Source: Butyrivibrio sp. NC2002
GTDB lineage: Bacteria; Bacillota; Clostridia; Lachnospirales; Lachnospiraceae
DNA length: 64,000 nucleotides
Reading direction: 5' to 3'
NCBI RefSeq assembly: GCF_000702265.1
Contig: NZ_JNKZ01000007.1
Location: forward strand, 310,001 to 374,000
Shown: piece by piece, positions 33,924-43,063 of the stretch
Numbering within the stretch: position 1 is the stretch's first letter
How the letters are laid out: each line of letters starts with the position of its first letter
The notes under the pieces: model-generated
What the model saw: the letters and a program-made list of their open reading frames with translations, nothing else
Told to the model about the DNA's origin: nothing
Databases searched by the model: none
Program-made: the position numbers and the translations under genes

Positions 33924-36245
33924 TCACTTCTTCTTTTTTCGCTTTTTCTGAGTGCTTCTGGCAGCTTTGGATGTCGCAGATTTCTTGTACTTATGTACTT
34001 TATAGACTTTTCTGCCACTTTCAGATGCCTTTTTCTTTTTGTCTTTTTTAACCTTTTTATCCTTTTTGCCTTTTGTCTCATCAGCATCAAGCGATAATCT
34101 GGAAATCTTATTAGCTCGAAGCTTTGCAGGTGTCTTCTTATCTGAGTAGGCCTTCTTAACCCTTGATCTTCCGGACTTTTTAAGAGACTTTTTCCCTTTT
34201 ACGAGGCGAAGTTTTCCATCTTCGTCCTCCTCATAATAGTCCTCTTCGTAAAAAGCATCGTCATCGTCAAAATCTTCATCATCGGACTCTGAAACTATTC
34301 TAAAATCGATAGTCTTACTTAGTCTGTCCGTATCATGAACGCGGACCTTCACAGTTTCACCAAGAGTGTAGACTTTTCCGTATCTTTCACCAACCAGAGA
34401 ATAATTATTCTCATCATAGATATAAAAATCATCCTCCATTGTTGCGGCAGGTATCATTCCTTCACAGGTATTAGGCAGCTCTACAAACATGCCCCATGCT
34501 GTAACACCGGAAATAACGCCCTCAAAAACTTCTCCTATATGAGTTTCCATATACTGAGCTTTCTTAAGCTTTTCAGTTTCTCTCTCAGCTTCTTCCGCTC
34601 TTCTTTCGGTATCAGACGAATGCTTTGCAACTTCCTCAAGAATTGACTGATAATGAGTTATTTTTTCGTCGTTCATTCTGCCTCTTAGATAATCCTTAAT
34701 GATCCTGTGAATCTGAAGATCAGGATATCTTCTTATAGGAGAGGTGAAATGACAATAATATTTGCAAGCCAGACCATAATGTCCAAGGCACTCCGTGCTA
34801 TATTTAGCCTGCATCATACTTCTCAGTGCAATTCTGCTTATAACAGCCTCTTCCTTAGTACCATCTATTTTTTCAAGAAGCTTTTGAATCTCTGAAGGCC
34901 TTATCTCCTCGCCCTTAACATTAAGATGAAGTCCAAGGCTGCTTATAAATGCATTGAGATTAGCTATTTTTTCAAGATCCGGCTGTTCATGAATTCTGTA
35001 TACAAACGGTGCATTCATCCAGAAAAAATGCTCAGCAACAGTTTCATTCGCAGCAAGCATAAAGCTTTCGATCATAGTTGTTGCTGTATTGGATTCCCTG
35101 ACCTTGATATCCGTAGGGTTCCCGTCCTTATCAAGAATTATCTTTGCTTCAGGGAACTCAAAATCAATGGCACCGCGCTTTTTCCTCTTTTTCTTCAAAA
35201 TCTCGGAAAGCTGCGCCATCTCCTTGAACATAGGCACAAGTTCAGAATATCTCTCGATTTCATCAGGATCTTCATCCTCTAATATCGCTGCAACAGAGGT
35301 ATAGGTCATCCTCTCATTTACATTGATAACCGTCTCCGCAATCTTGTGAGATAAAACTGCACCATTACTGTCAATATCCATAAGGCAGCTAAGAGCAAGT
35401 CTGTCCTCCCCATGATTAAGTGAACAGATACCATTACTTAATTTATGCGGAAGCATAGGAATTACTCGGTCAACAAGATATACGCTGGTACCTCTTTTTA
35501 AAGCTTCCCTGTCAAGAGCTGAGCCTTCCTGAACGTAGTTGGTAACGTCGGCAATATGCACTCCCAGATGATATATTCCGTCCTCAAAAGTAAGTGAAAC
35601 TGCATCATCAAGGTCCTTGGCATCCTCTCCGTCTATTGTGACCATAACTGTATCTCTAAGGTCGAGGCGCCCCATGTAGTCACCTTCTATCAGGCTATCC
35701 TTACATTTTGCAGCCTGATTCATCACTCTTTCAGGAAAAGAACTGGGAATATTGAAGCCCTCGACGATTGAAAGTATATCAACTCCGGGATCATTAATAT
35801 TTCCGATTATCTCAACAACCTTTCCCTCAGGCTTTCTGCCCTTTATGTTATCGCCATAATCAGTAATGGAAACGACAACTTTATCCCCTGATACGGCACC
35901 CATACTTTTTTCTTTTAAGATAAAAATATCCTGAGTTATCCTAAGGTTATCCGGAATAACAAAGCCATAAGTATGCCCATCCTGATAAGTACCTACAACC
36001 CTGTCGATAGCGCGAACCAGGATATTTTTCACCCTGCCCTCATCACGATTTCCGCCGTTTTCCTCTTTACTGCTTGTTATCACAACTTCGACAGTATCAC
36101 CCTGAAAAGCGCCACCGGTATATTCCTCAGGTATAAAAATATCTTCATCGCCATCCTCATATTCCACAAAGCCAAAGCCTCTGGCATTGGAAATAAAGGT
36201 ACCTACTATATTCTTTTTCTTTTCGTATATTTTCCTCTTACTCAT
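33924..36245 (-). CDS. rnr: Ribonuclease R
   Basis: Processive 3'-5' exoribonuclease that degrades structured and tmRNA-tagged messages. 773 residues from the ATG at 36245 (MSKRKIYEKKK), which has AAAGGAG just upstream; the longer frame to 36275 is not supported. It has N-terminal cold-shock-like OB folds (GTFISNARGFGFVEYEDGDE). The RNB catalytic domain carries TIDGEDAKDLDDAVSL with the metal-binding aspartates and later YSTECLGHYGLACKYYCHFT. A C-terminal S1 domain (GEVFEGVISGVTAWGMFVEL) and a ~130-residue Lys/Asp-rich tail follow. It is followed by smpB, with which it acts in trans-translation. Confidence 0.96.
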   Translation of the reverse strand: MSKRKIYEKKKNIVGTFISNARGFGFVEYEDGDEDIFIPEEYTGGAFQGDTVEVVITSSKEENGGNRDEGRVKNILVRAIDRVVGTYQDGHTYGFVIPDNLRITQDIFILKEKSMGAVSGDKVVVSITDYGDNIKGRKPEGKVVEIIGNINDPGVDILSIVEGFNIPSSFPERVMNQAAKCKDSLIEGDYMGRLDLRDTVMVTIDGEDAKDLDDAVSLTFEDGIYHLGVHIADVTNYVQEGSALDREALKRGTSVYLVDRVIPMLPHKLSNGICSLNHGEDRLALSCLMDIDSNGAVLSHKIAETVINVNERMTYTSVAAILEDEDPDEIERYSELVPMFKEMAQLSEILKKKRKKRGAIDFEFPEAKIILDKDGNPTDIKVRESNTATTMIESFMLAANETVAEHFFWMNAPFVYRIHEQPDLEKIANLNAFISSLGLHLNVKGEEIRPSEIQKLLEKIDGTKEEAVISRIALRSMMQAKYSTECLGHYGLACKYYCHFTSPIRRYPDLQIHRIIKDYLRGRMNDEKITHYQSILEEVAKHSSDTERRAEEAERETEKLKKAQYMETHIGEVFEGVISGVTAWGMFVELPNTCEGMIPAATMEDDFYIYDENNYSLVGERYGKVYTLGETVKVRVHDTDRLSKTIDFRIVSESDDEDFDDDDAFYEEDYYEEDEDGKLRLVKGKKSLKKSGRSRVKKAYSDKKTPAKLRANKISRLSLDADETKGKKDKKVKKDKKKKASESGRKVYKVHKYKKSATSKAARSTQKKRKKKK

Positions 36246-36312
36246 AAACTCCTTTATAGATAATAGAAAAGCCACCCTAAACAGAGTGGCTTAAAATAAT
36301 TCTTATAATCTC

Positions 36313-36555
36313 TTAGAAAACCTGCATATTAAGTACAATGCTAAGAACTACAAACAGTACTGAAAGAACTACAGTAACCTTCTTAAGTACGCCTTCTCTG
36401 GAACGTCCCTTGATCTTACCCCAGTAAGTTGTTTCAGCAAATCCCTGAATAGCTCCAAGTCCCTGAGTTTTACCTTCCTGCGCAAGAACAAGTGTAACAA
36501 GTGCTACGCAATCGATTATAAAAATAATTGATAATACAATTTTTAAAGCTGCCAC
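36313..36555 (-). CDS. secG: Preprotein translocase subunit SecG
   Basis: 80 residues with two membrane segments (IVLSIIFIIDCVALVTLVLA and VTVVLSVLFVVLSIVLNMQV) and the conserved loop QEGKTQGLGAIQG. It assists SecYE in protein export. The start codon is GTG at 36555, supported by AGGAGGGAG upstream. It lies between gpmI and rnr. Confidence 0.95.
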   Translation of the reverse strand: MAALKIVLSIIFIIDCVALVTLVLAQEGKTQGLGAIQGFAETTYWGKIKGRSREGVLKKVTVVLSVLFVVLSIVLNMQVF

Positions 36556-36619
36556 GAGATACTCCCTCCTAAATTTACAAATGCTATATTACATTAACAT
36601 ATTTAAGAATAATAATCAA

Positions 36620-38167
36620 TTATTTCTTAATAAGGAGAGACTTACCTGTCATCTCTGAAGGCTGTTCATAGCCCATGCACTCAATTAGTGTAGGGATGAT
36701 ATCTGCAAGGCATCCGTTCTCACGAAGTGTATATGCAGGATCATAGTTTACAAGGATGAAAGGAACAGGGTTGGTTGTATGAGCTGTCCAAGGCTCGCCT
36801 GTCTCATAATCGATCATCATATCAGCATTACCGTGGTCTGCACAGATGAAAAGTGTTCCGTTCTTAGCTTTTACAGCTTCAACAATCTTGCCAACACACT
36901 CATCAACAGTCTCTACTGCTTTAACTGCTGCAGGGATAACACCTGTATGTCCAACCATGTCAGGATTAGCAAAGTTGGTAACTACTACATCATATTTATC
37001 TGAGCCTATAGCTTCAAGAACTCTTTCACATACTTCAGGAGCACTCATCTGAGGTTTGAGGTCATATGTAGGTACGTCCTTAGGGCTGTTAACAAGGATT
37101 CTGTCCTCGCCCTCGTTAGGCTCTTCAACACCGCCGTTAAAGAAGAATGTAACGTGAGCATACTTCTCTGTCTCAGCGATACGCGCCTGCTTCATTCCCT
37201 TTGCTGCAAGCCATTCACCGAATGTATTTGTAAGAAGAACCTTCTTGAAAGCGATCTCCTTATTAGGGATAAGCGGATCATAATCTGTGAAGCAAACATA
37301 AGTTGTCTTAATGCGTGGTCCTCTGTCAAACTTATCAAACTCATCATCGCAGAAGCAATGTGTGATTTCTCTTGCTCTGTCAGGTCTGAAATTAAAGAAG
37401 ATGATTGAATCATTATCCTTAACAGTAGCTACAGGAGCGCCATCCTTCATGATAACTGTAGGGATAACGAACTCGTCTGTCTTACCATTCTTATAAGTTT
37501 CAACCATGCACTCGTGAGCGCTGTCAGCCTTATTTCCCTCGCCCTTTGTAAGTGCATCGTAAGCAATCTTGACACGATCATAGTTGTTATCTCTATCCAT
37601 TGCATAATATCTTCCGGAAATAGAAGCGATCTCACCAACGCCAAGCTCTTTCATCTTATCTTCAAGCTGCTGAACGAAATCAATTCCTGATTCCGGAGGT
37701 GTATCACGTCCATCAAGGAAGCAGTGAACATAAACCTTGGAAAGACCGTTTCTCTTAGCCAGTTCAAGAAGTCCATATATATGTGTGATATGGCTGTGAA
37801 CACCACCATCACTGACAAGACCATACATATGAAGAGCTGAATCATTTTTCTTGCAGTTATCGATAGCAGCCATGAGTCCTTCGTTTGTGAAGAAATCACC
37901 ATCTTCGATTGACTTGGTGATTCTTGTAAGCTCCTGGTAAACGATACGACCTGCGCCCATGTTCATGTGGCCTACTTCTGAGTTACCCATCTGACCATCG
38001 GGAAGACCTACAGCAAGTCCACTTGCATTACCTCTTACACAAGGATATTCCTTCATAAGATTATCAAGAACGGGAGTGTTAGCCATTGCGATAGCATTAC
38101 CCTCGGGATTATCGTTGATACCAAATCCATCCATAATAAGTAAAACTGTTGGTTTAGAACCCTGCAT
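36620..38167 (-). CDS. gpmI: 2,3-bisphosphoglycerate-independent phosphoglycerate mutase
   Basis: Glycolysis: interconverts 3- and 2-phosphoglycerate using two Mn ions. 515 residues from the ATG at 38167, chosen because GGAGG lies 8 nt upstream and MQGSKPTVLLIMDGFGINDN is the family N-terminus; the longer frame to 38395 is not coding. The phosphoserine is S63 in NSEVGHMN; D13 in IMDGFG and HGNADMMIDYETGEPWTAHT supply metal ligands. A good promoter lies about 90 nt upstream, so it starts a unit with secG and rnr. Confidence 0.97.
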   Translation of the reverse strand: MQGSKPTVLLIMDGFGINDNPEGNAIAMANTPVLDNLMKEYPCVRGNASGLAVGLPDGQMGNSEVGHMNMGAGRIVYQELTRITKSIEDGDFFTNEGLMAAIDNCKKNDSALHMYGLVSDGGVHSHITHIYGLLELAKRNGLSKVYVHCFLDGRDTPPESGIDFVQQLEDKMKELGVGEIASISGRYYAMDRDNNYDRVKIAYDALTKGEGNKADSAHECMVETYKNGKTDEFVIPTVIMKDGAPVATVKDNDSIIFFNFRPDRAREITHCFCDDEFDKFDRGPRIKTTYVCFTDYDPLIPNKEIAFKKVLLTNTFGEWLAAKGMKQARIAETEKYAHVTFFFNGGVEEPNEGEDRILVNSPKDVPTYDLKPQMSAPEVCERVLEAIGSDKYDVVVTNFANPDMVGHTGVIPAAVKAVETVDECVGKIVEAVKAKNGTLFICADHGNADMMIDYETGEPWTAHTTNPVPFILVNYDPAYTLRENGCLADIIPTLIECMGYEQPSEMTGKSLLIKK

Positions 38168-38254
38168 TTTTATGCCTCCATTATTATTTATCTTTTTAAA
38201 ACGCTTTTCATCTACCTGCAAATCTAAAAAGCAATCCATTTGTATCCAAAATGT

Positions 38255-38283
38255 AGTATACCCATAAATTACTTGTAATTCAA
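38255..38283 (-). promoter_or_regulatory. Promoter of gpmI
   Basis: TTGAAT, exactly 17 bp, TATACT on the minus strand. The leader would be about 80 nt. Confidence 0.65.
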
Positions 38284-38290
38284 GCAAAAT

Positions 38291-38311
38291 GAACTGCCAA
38301 AATGGCAGTTC
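38291..38311 (-). terminator. Possible terminator after the 320-aa gene
   Basis: 9-bp perfect stem GAACTGCCA/TGGCAGTTC with a 3-nt loop, followed on the minus strand by ATTTTG. It lies 26 nt after the stop at 38337 and just upstream of the gpmI promoter. Confidence 0.55.
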
Positions 38312-38320
38312 ATATATCGA

Positions 38321-38348
38321 GAAATGCTTTGCTATGTCAAAGCATTTC
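38321..38348 (-). other. 11-bp perfect inverted repeat spanning a stop codon
   Basis: GAAATGCTTTG and its exact complement separated by 6 nt. The TGA stop of the 320-aa gene (38337-38339) sits at the loop/stem junction. No T-run follows, so it is not itself a terminator; see findings. Confidence 0.6.
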
Positions 38349-39299
38349 CTTACTGTATCTTTCAATCCTTTCATTAAGGATTTTCTTATCTTCATCAGAT
38401 AGTTTTTTCTTTTTATTGTTGATCACATTATATTCAATCACCTTGATAAGCTGTGAATCAGAGCTTTCTTCGATTTCTTTATCTTTTAAAAGAAGATACT
38501 CTGCAAGGATTCTGCCAAACATTGAAGATAATGATCTTGCTGAAGTGTCACCGTCTGAGCCATCACCTGCCTGCGTATCAGCAATTTCAAAGATTGCCTT
38601 AGAAGCCTTGCTCTTAGTCTCATCGCCAAATATCTCATCATCTATAGTAGAAATAATAAGAAGAGAATTCATGAGCATATCAAAATCTGCACTATCAATG
38701 CTTTGCAAAGCTCTTGCAGCAGAGTCCTTATCTTCGGATTCCGAAACAAGAGAAGGTAAAACATCAGATAAAATCTGTGTCACAAACATCTTATATTTTT
38801 TCTGCCTGCTCATCTTCTGCGGCATTCCTGCCATAAGTGAGTGATCGTAGGTATTTTTTATTTCAACATCTGTTTGAGAAAGCTCTGAAAAAGCCCATAG
38901 CATCGAAATCTTTTCTGAAAGCTCCAAACTTTTCAGGTCAATTCCGGAAACTAAAAGATAATGCGCAGCATCAAGAGCTACATGTACAGAATCTCTTGCA
39001 AAAATAGGATCAAGATCCTCATACACGCGAGATACGATGCACATAAAAGCACAAGCCTTGGCAGTTTCTTTTACATCCCCTGCTATGCTTCCGTCTTCGT
39101 CCTGCTTTTCAAAGCATGTGCCCGCAAAAGAGCTTGTATTTTCTACAAGCTCCATGAAATATCCTTCATCGCCGCTAAATGATGAATATTCTGCTGCAAA
39201 CTCATGCCTGTAAAGAATATTAGCATTCTTTAAATATTCATCATCACCGGCCTTTTTTATTCTTTCGTCAAAAACCTTTTTAACAATACTGTAATCCAT
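38337..39299 (-). CDS. Hypothetical protein (320 aa), alpha-helical
   Basis: Not recognised. Cytosolic, acidic, predicted largely helical, with no signal or membrane segment. MDYSIVKKVFDERIKKAGDDEYL begins it (only the first residues are quoted as a landmark). The middle part has EKISMLWAFSELSQTDVEI and QKKYKMFVTQILSDVLPSLV; the C-terminus is charged (KKKKLSDEDKKILNERIERY). No catalytic pattern is visible. It lies between the DEAD-box helicase gene and gpmI with gaps of more than 50 bp on both sides, so it could be a single unit. Confidence 0.7.
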   Translation of the reverse strand: MDYSIVKKVFDERIKKAGDDEYLKNANILYRHEFAAEYSSFSGDEGYFMELVENTSSFAGTCFEKQDEDGSIAGDVKETAKACAFMCIVSRVYEDLDPIFARDSVHVALDAAHYLLVSGIDLKSLELSEKISMLWAFSELSQTDVEIKNTYDHSLMAGMPQKMSRQKKYKMFVTQILSDVLPSLVSESEDKDSAARALQSIDSADFDMLMNSLLIISTIDDEIFGDETKSKASKAIFEIADTQAGDGSDGDTSARSLSSMFGRILAEYLLLKDKEIEESSDSQLIKVIEYNVINNKKKKLSDEDKKILNERIERYSKEML

Positions 39300-39352
39300 A
39301 ATTGCCTCTTTTTTATTATTTTAAAATGACACTTTTGGAATTATATCAAAAA

Positions 39353-40999
39353 TCAGTTTTCTCTTCTACTTATCCCGAGCTTTTCTGACTTAGGACGGGT
39401 ATTTCTCCTGAATTTATCAGAAGAAGCCTTCTTGTGGCGGGGGCCGTCAAATATTCCCTTTCTGCCTTCTTTTGAAAAGCTTTTTCCGTCCTTTGATCTG
39501 CCCTTTTCACCTTTTCCGAAGAACCTTTCACCGCTTCTTGAAAAGCCCTTTTTACCGGAGGCATCCTTCTTGCCGAATTTATCAAATCCGCGTCTTCTAT
39601 CTGAATGCCCCTTTCTTGCAGGCTTAAAGTCGATTGTCTCAAGCTTTTTGCCCATCTTAAGCTTCAAAAGTCCAGCTGCAAGCTGTGAAGCAGTATATTC
39701 ACCCTCATCCACTTCTTTTCCGATAAATTCAAGCATATCGTCAATATCATCAGTCTCGATAAGGTCGATGACATCTGCAAAAATTTTTCTGACCTTGGCT
39801 CTGGTAACCTCTTTTGCAGACGGGATTTCATTTTCTTCAATCTTAGTATGGCAGATTTTCTCTATCTCTCTAAGCTTGTACATCTCTCTTGGAGATACAA
39901 GTGAAAATGACTTACCGCTCTTACCGGCTCTTCCGGTACGTCCGATTCTGTGTACATAATATTCAATATCTTCTGGAATATCATAGTTAAATACAGCAGT
40001 AACGCCACTTACGTCAATTCCTCTTGCCGCAACGTCTGTTGCAATAAGGAAATCAGCCTGACCGAATCTGAAAAGATTCATAACAGTGTCTCTCTGATAC
40101 TGTGAGAGATCTCCGTGAAGACCTTCTGCTTTATAATTTTTCTTTTTAAGTGCCTGTGTGAGTTCATCAACCTTCTTCTTTGTATTACAGAAAATAAGGC
40201 TTCTCTTTGGCTGATAATACTCAATAAGTCTGCACAGAGCTTCTTCCTTATAAACAGGATTGATAAGGAAATAAGTCTGCTCAATTGACTTTACGGTTAT
40301 TTCCTTGGGAGTCATTCTGATATACTCAGCATCGTGCTGATACTTCTTGGTGATCTGCAAAATAGGATCAGGCATTGTTGCAGAGAAAAGTGCTGTCTGT
40401 CTCTCCTCCGGCATTCCCTCAAGAATCGTCTCGATATCATCCCTAAATCCCATATCAAGCATCTCATCCGCTTCATCAAGAACGAGAACTCTGACATCCT
40501 TCATCTTCATGGTGTGTCTTCTCATATGATCCATTACACGTCCCGGAGTACCTACAACAATCTGCACTCCCTGTGATAAAGCTCTTATCTGTCTTGAAAT
40601 ATCCTGGCCGCCATAAACAGCAAGAACCTTGATTCCGTGCATATATTTGCCAAAGCTCCTAAGGTCATCAGCTGCCTGCATTGCAAGTTCTCTAGTAGGG
40701 CAAAGGACAACAGCCTGAAGATGTCTATTATCAGGATCAACTCTCTGAAGAAGCGGAATGCCGAAAGCAGCTGTTTTTCCGGTACCGGTCTGTGCCTGTC
40801 CGATGAGATCTACTCCTCTCATCATCACAGGAATTGCTGCTTCCTGAATAGGTGACATATATTCAAATCCCATTTCTGTGATGGCTCTTAAAACTCTGGA
40901 ATCTATCCCCTCTGCCTCGTCATAGCGGGTTCTTGTTTCCTTTTTCTCTACCATCTCTTCATTCTCTTCTTCAAAATTCTTTACTTTAATATCTAACAT
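39353..40999 (-). CDS. DEAD-box ATP-dependent RNA helicase (CshA/DeaD type)
   Basis: 548 residues from the ATG at 40999 with AGAGGT upstream; the frame extends to 41065 but would run through a hairpin. All helicase motifs are present: AQTGTGKT (69-76), PTRELAMQ, VLDEADEMLDMGF, SAT, and HRIGRTGRAGK. An additional RNA-binding-like domain follows, then a ~100-residue Arg/Gly/Lys-rich tail (RRGFDKFGKKDASGKKGFS). It probably remodels RNA in ribosome assembly, mRNA decay or cold adaptation. The leader contains a terminator-like hairpin between its promoter and the ATG. Confidence 0.94.
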   Translation of the reverse strand: MLDIKVKNFEEENEEMVEKKETRTRYDEAEGIDSRVLRAITEMGFEYMSPIQEAAIPVMMRGVDLIGQAQTGTGKTAAFGIPLLQRVDPDNRHLQAVVLCPTRELAMQAADDLRSFGKYMHGIKVLAVYGGQDISRQIRALSQGVQIVVGTPGRVMDHMRRHTMKMKDVRVLVLDEADEMLDMGFRDDIETILEGMPEERQTALFSATMPDPILQITKKYQHDAEYIRMTPKEITVKSIEQTYFLINPVYKEEALCRLIEYYQPKRSLIFCNTKKKVDELTQALKKKNYKAEGLHGDLSQYQRDTVMNLFRFGQADFLIATDVAARGIDVSGVTAVFNYDIPEDIEYYVHRIGRTGRAGKSGKSFSLVSPREMYKLREIEKICHTKIEENEIPSAKEVTRAKVRKIFADVIDLIETDDIDDMLEFIGKEVDEGEYTASQLAAGLLKLKMGKKLETIDFKPARKGHSDRRRGFDKFGKKDASGKKGFSRSGERFFGKGEKGRSKDGKSFSKEGRKGIFDGPRHKKASSDKFRRNTRPKSEKLGISRREN

Positions 41000-41018
41000 A
41001 CTACCTCTTTTCAAAATA

Positions 41019-41062
41019 AATGTAGTATTCAACGAAAAAGGGACGAACAAAAACGTCGTCCC
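41019..41062 (-). terminator. Terminator hairpin inside the helicase-gene leader (pgsA terminator or attenuator)
   Basis: Minus strand stem GGGACGA/TCGTCCC with a 9-nt loop and a TTTTTCG tail (41035-41062). The bases AATGTAGT (41069-41076) before it and ACTACATT (41019-41026) after it are perfectly complementary and could enclose it. It lies downstream of the helicase-gene promoter, so it may act as an attenuator as well as ending the pgsA operon. Confidence 0.75.
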
Positions 41063-41094
41063 CATTAAACTACATTCTCAATTCACAATGATTG

Positions 41095-41123
41095 ACTATA
41101 TCAAAAAAATCCAAATCATACAA
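41095..41123 (-). promoter_or_regulatory. Promoter of the DEAD-box helicase gene
   Basis: TTGTAT, 17 bp, TATAGT with an extended TGa on the minus strand. The predicted start near 41088 gives an ~89-nt leader that includes the terminator-like hairpin. Confidence 0.55.
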
Positions 41124-41137
41124 CTAAAATTTTTAAA

Positions 41138-41674
41138 TTACATATCCCCGCTCATTACATCTTTGTTCTTAATAATGTAATCACACAAAGAAATAACTGT
41201 AAGAGCAAGAGCAATATACATGATAATTGTTGTAACTAATGCAAGCTGAGGAATATCGGCAATCATAAGAATAACCATTATCATCTGGAAAGTAGTTTTA
41301 AATTTGCCCCAATAGCTTGCTGCTATTACTCTTCCGTTCTCTACCGCAATAAGTCTGAAGCCGCTTATAATGAACTCTCTTGCTATTATGATAACAACGA
41401 TCCATGCAGGAATTCTGTGAAGTTCAATAAGACATATCATTGCACTGCATACTAAAAGCTTGTCGGCAAGAGGATCCATAAACTTTCCGAAATCAGTTAT
41501 AAGATTGTATTTTCTTGCAATCTTACCATCAAGCATATCTGTTAGTGAAGCGACAATAAATATCCCAAGTGCAACCCACTTATCAGCATCTCCCAAAATG
41601 TTAAAGAGCAGAAACACAACAAAAAACGGAATCATTATAACTCTTAAAACAGTAAGCTTATTAGGTAAATTCAT
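41138..41674 (-). CDS. pgsA: CDP-diacylglycerol--glycerol-3-phosphate 3-phosphatidyltransferase
   Basis: Makes phosphatidylglycerophosphate for phosphatidylglycerol and cardiolipin; integral membrane enzyme. 178 residues. The complete CDP-alcohol phosphotransferase motif runs from D46 to D71: D46, D49-G50, A53-R54, G63, D67, D71. Further hydrophobic segments lie in the C-terminal half (FQMIMVILMIADIPQLALVT). It lies 3 nt after rimO; this rimO-pgsA order is common in Firmicutes. Confidence 0.96.
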   Translation of the reverse strand: MNLPNKLTVLRVIMIPFFVVFLLFNILGDADKWVALGIFIVASLTDMLDGKIARKYNLITDFGKFMDPLADKLLVCSAMICLIELHRIPAWIVVIIIAREFIISGFRLIAVENGRVIAASYWGKFKTTFQMIMVILMIADIPQLALVTTIIMYIALALTVISLCDYIIKNKDVMSGDM

Positions 41675-41677
41675 ACT

Positions 41678-43057
41678 TTAATCCTCCCTCAATTCCCCAA
41701 TCAAATCATAATCATTTGAACCTGTAATATAAACATTTACGAATTGACCGCTCATCAGATCATACGGAACATTCATAATGAAAAGATAGCCATCAACATC
41801 AGGTGCATCCATGTAAGTTCTTGCGACGTAAGTTGAACCGTCATACTCTTCATCTTCGTCATCTGCAATCCTGCCTTCAATAACGGCGCTTACTACACTG
41901 CCCACCTTATTTCTGGCATTCTCAAAAGCAATCTCCTGCTGAATATCCATGATCTCATCACGGCGTTCTTCCTTAACTTCTTCAGGAATCTGATCCGGGC
42001 TTTCCCCTGCAACCGTTTCCTCTTCCTGAGAGTAAGTAAAGCAGCCAAGTCTGTCAAACTTAAGCTCCTTGATAAATTCAACCGTCTCCATGTGGTCTTC
42101 CCTAGTTTCACCGGGGAATCCCGCAATGAGAGTTGTTCTTAAACATATATCAGGAATTCTCTCCCTTAAGTAATTGATCCTCTCTGTTATCTCGGCTCTT
42201 GTGGTTTTTCTTCCCATCATCCTAAGAACATGATCGGATCCTGACTGTATCGGAATATCAAGGTAATTACATACCTTTTCTTCACTTCTTATTGTCTCAA
42301 TAAGCTCATCAGTGATTTCTTCAGGATAACAATACATAATCCTTATCCATTTAAGATCTTCAATCTCGCAGAGCCTTTTTAATAACTCAGGAAGCTTCTT
42401 TTCCCCATACAGATCTATGCCGTAAAGAGTCGTCTCCTGAGCAACAAGGATAAGTTCTCTCACACCCTGCTCTACAAGAGCTTTAGCTTCAAGTACCAAG
42501 TCTTCCATCGGAACACTTCTGTATCTTCCGCGAACCTTAGGAATAACGCAGTAGGTACAGTTCTTATTACAGCCCTCCGCTATCTTAAGGTAGTTATACA
42601 ATCCTCCGGTGGTCTGTATTCTCTTCCTGTTACCAACGGGCTTTTTTGTAAGATCATCCAAAAACATCTTGTTTTCAGAGCTCTCGATCTGTTTATCCTC
42701 ATTTTCTTTAAGTACTGAGTCAAGAGCCTCAACTATATGCTCAATAGAAGCCGTTCCAAGTATCCTGTCAACCTCAGGAATTTCCTTTAGCACTTCATCC
42801 CTGTATCTCTCAGCAAGACATCCTGTAACGATAAGTGCCTTGTACTGACCGCGTACTCTGTACTCAGATAATTCCAGAATCGTATTGATACTTTCTTCTT
42901 TTGCATCACCAATAAAGCAGCATGTGTTAACCACAGCTGCTTCGGCAATACTTTCATCATCGGTAAATTCATATCCATGCTGTGAGAGCATTCCGAGCAT
43001 AACCTCGGAATCAACTCTGTTTTTATCGCAGCCAAGGGAAACAAATAAGATTTTCAT
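41678..43057 (-). CDS. rimO: Ribosomal protein S12 methylthiotransferase
   Basis: Radical SAM enzyme adding a methylthio group to Asp of ribosomal protein S12. 459 residues. N-terminal methylthiotransferase cluster cysteines C10, C46, C80 (SLGCDKNRVDSE, VVNTCCF, VTGCLAERY), radical SAM cluster CNKNCTYC at 163-170, and a C-terminal TRAM domain (VIEGR, VDGYLFIMNVPYDL). SLGCDKN and the DxDG-type TRAM distinguish it from MiaB. It lies 6 nt after rpoZ. Confidence 0.95.
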   Translation of the reverse strand: MKILFVSLGCDKNRVDSEVMLGMLSQHGYEFTDDESIAEAAVVNTCCFIGDAKEESINTILELSEYRVRGQYKALIVTGCLAERYRDEVLKEIPEVDRILGTASIEHIVEALDSVLKENEDKQIESSENKMFLDDLTKKPVGNRKRIQTTGGLYNYLKIAEGCNKNCTYCVIPKVRGRYRSVPMEDLVLEAKALVEQGVRELILVAQETTLYGIDLYGEKKLPELLKRLCEIEDLKWIRIMYCYPEEITDELIETIRSEEKVCNYLDIPIQSGSDHVLRMMGRKTTRAEITERINYLRERIPDICLRTTLIAGFPGETREDHMETVEFIKELKFDRLGCFTYSQEEETVAGESPDQIPEEVKEERRDEIMDIQQEIAFENARNKVGSVVSAVIEGRIADDEDEEYDGSTYVARTYMDAPDVDGYLFIMNVPYDLMSGQFVNVYITGSNDYDLIGELRED

Positions 43058-43063
43058 ATAATA

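Noticed and set aside
36620-38395. A 591-aa frame for phosphoglycerate mutase
   Set aside because: The first 76 residues do not resemble the family; the ATG at 38167 has a good ribosome binding site and the promoter at 38255-38283 lies inside the longer frame.
39432-39959. Plus-strand 175-aa frame opposite the helicase C-terminus
   Set aside because: Mirror of the Lys/Gly-rich tail; low complexity, no ribosome binding site, no family resemblance.
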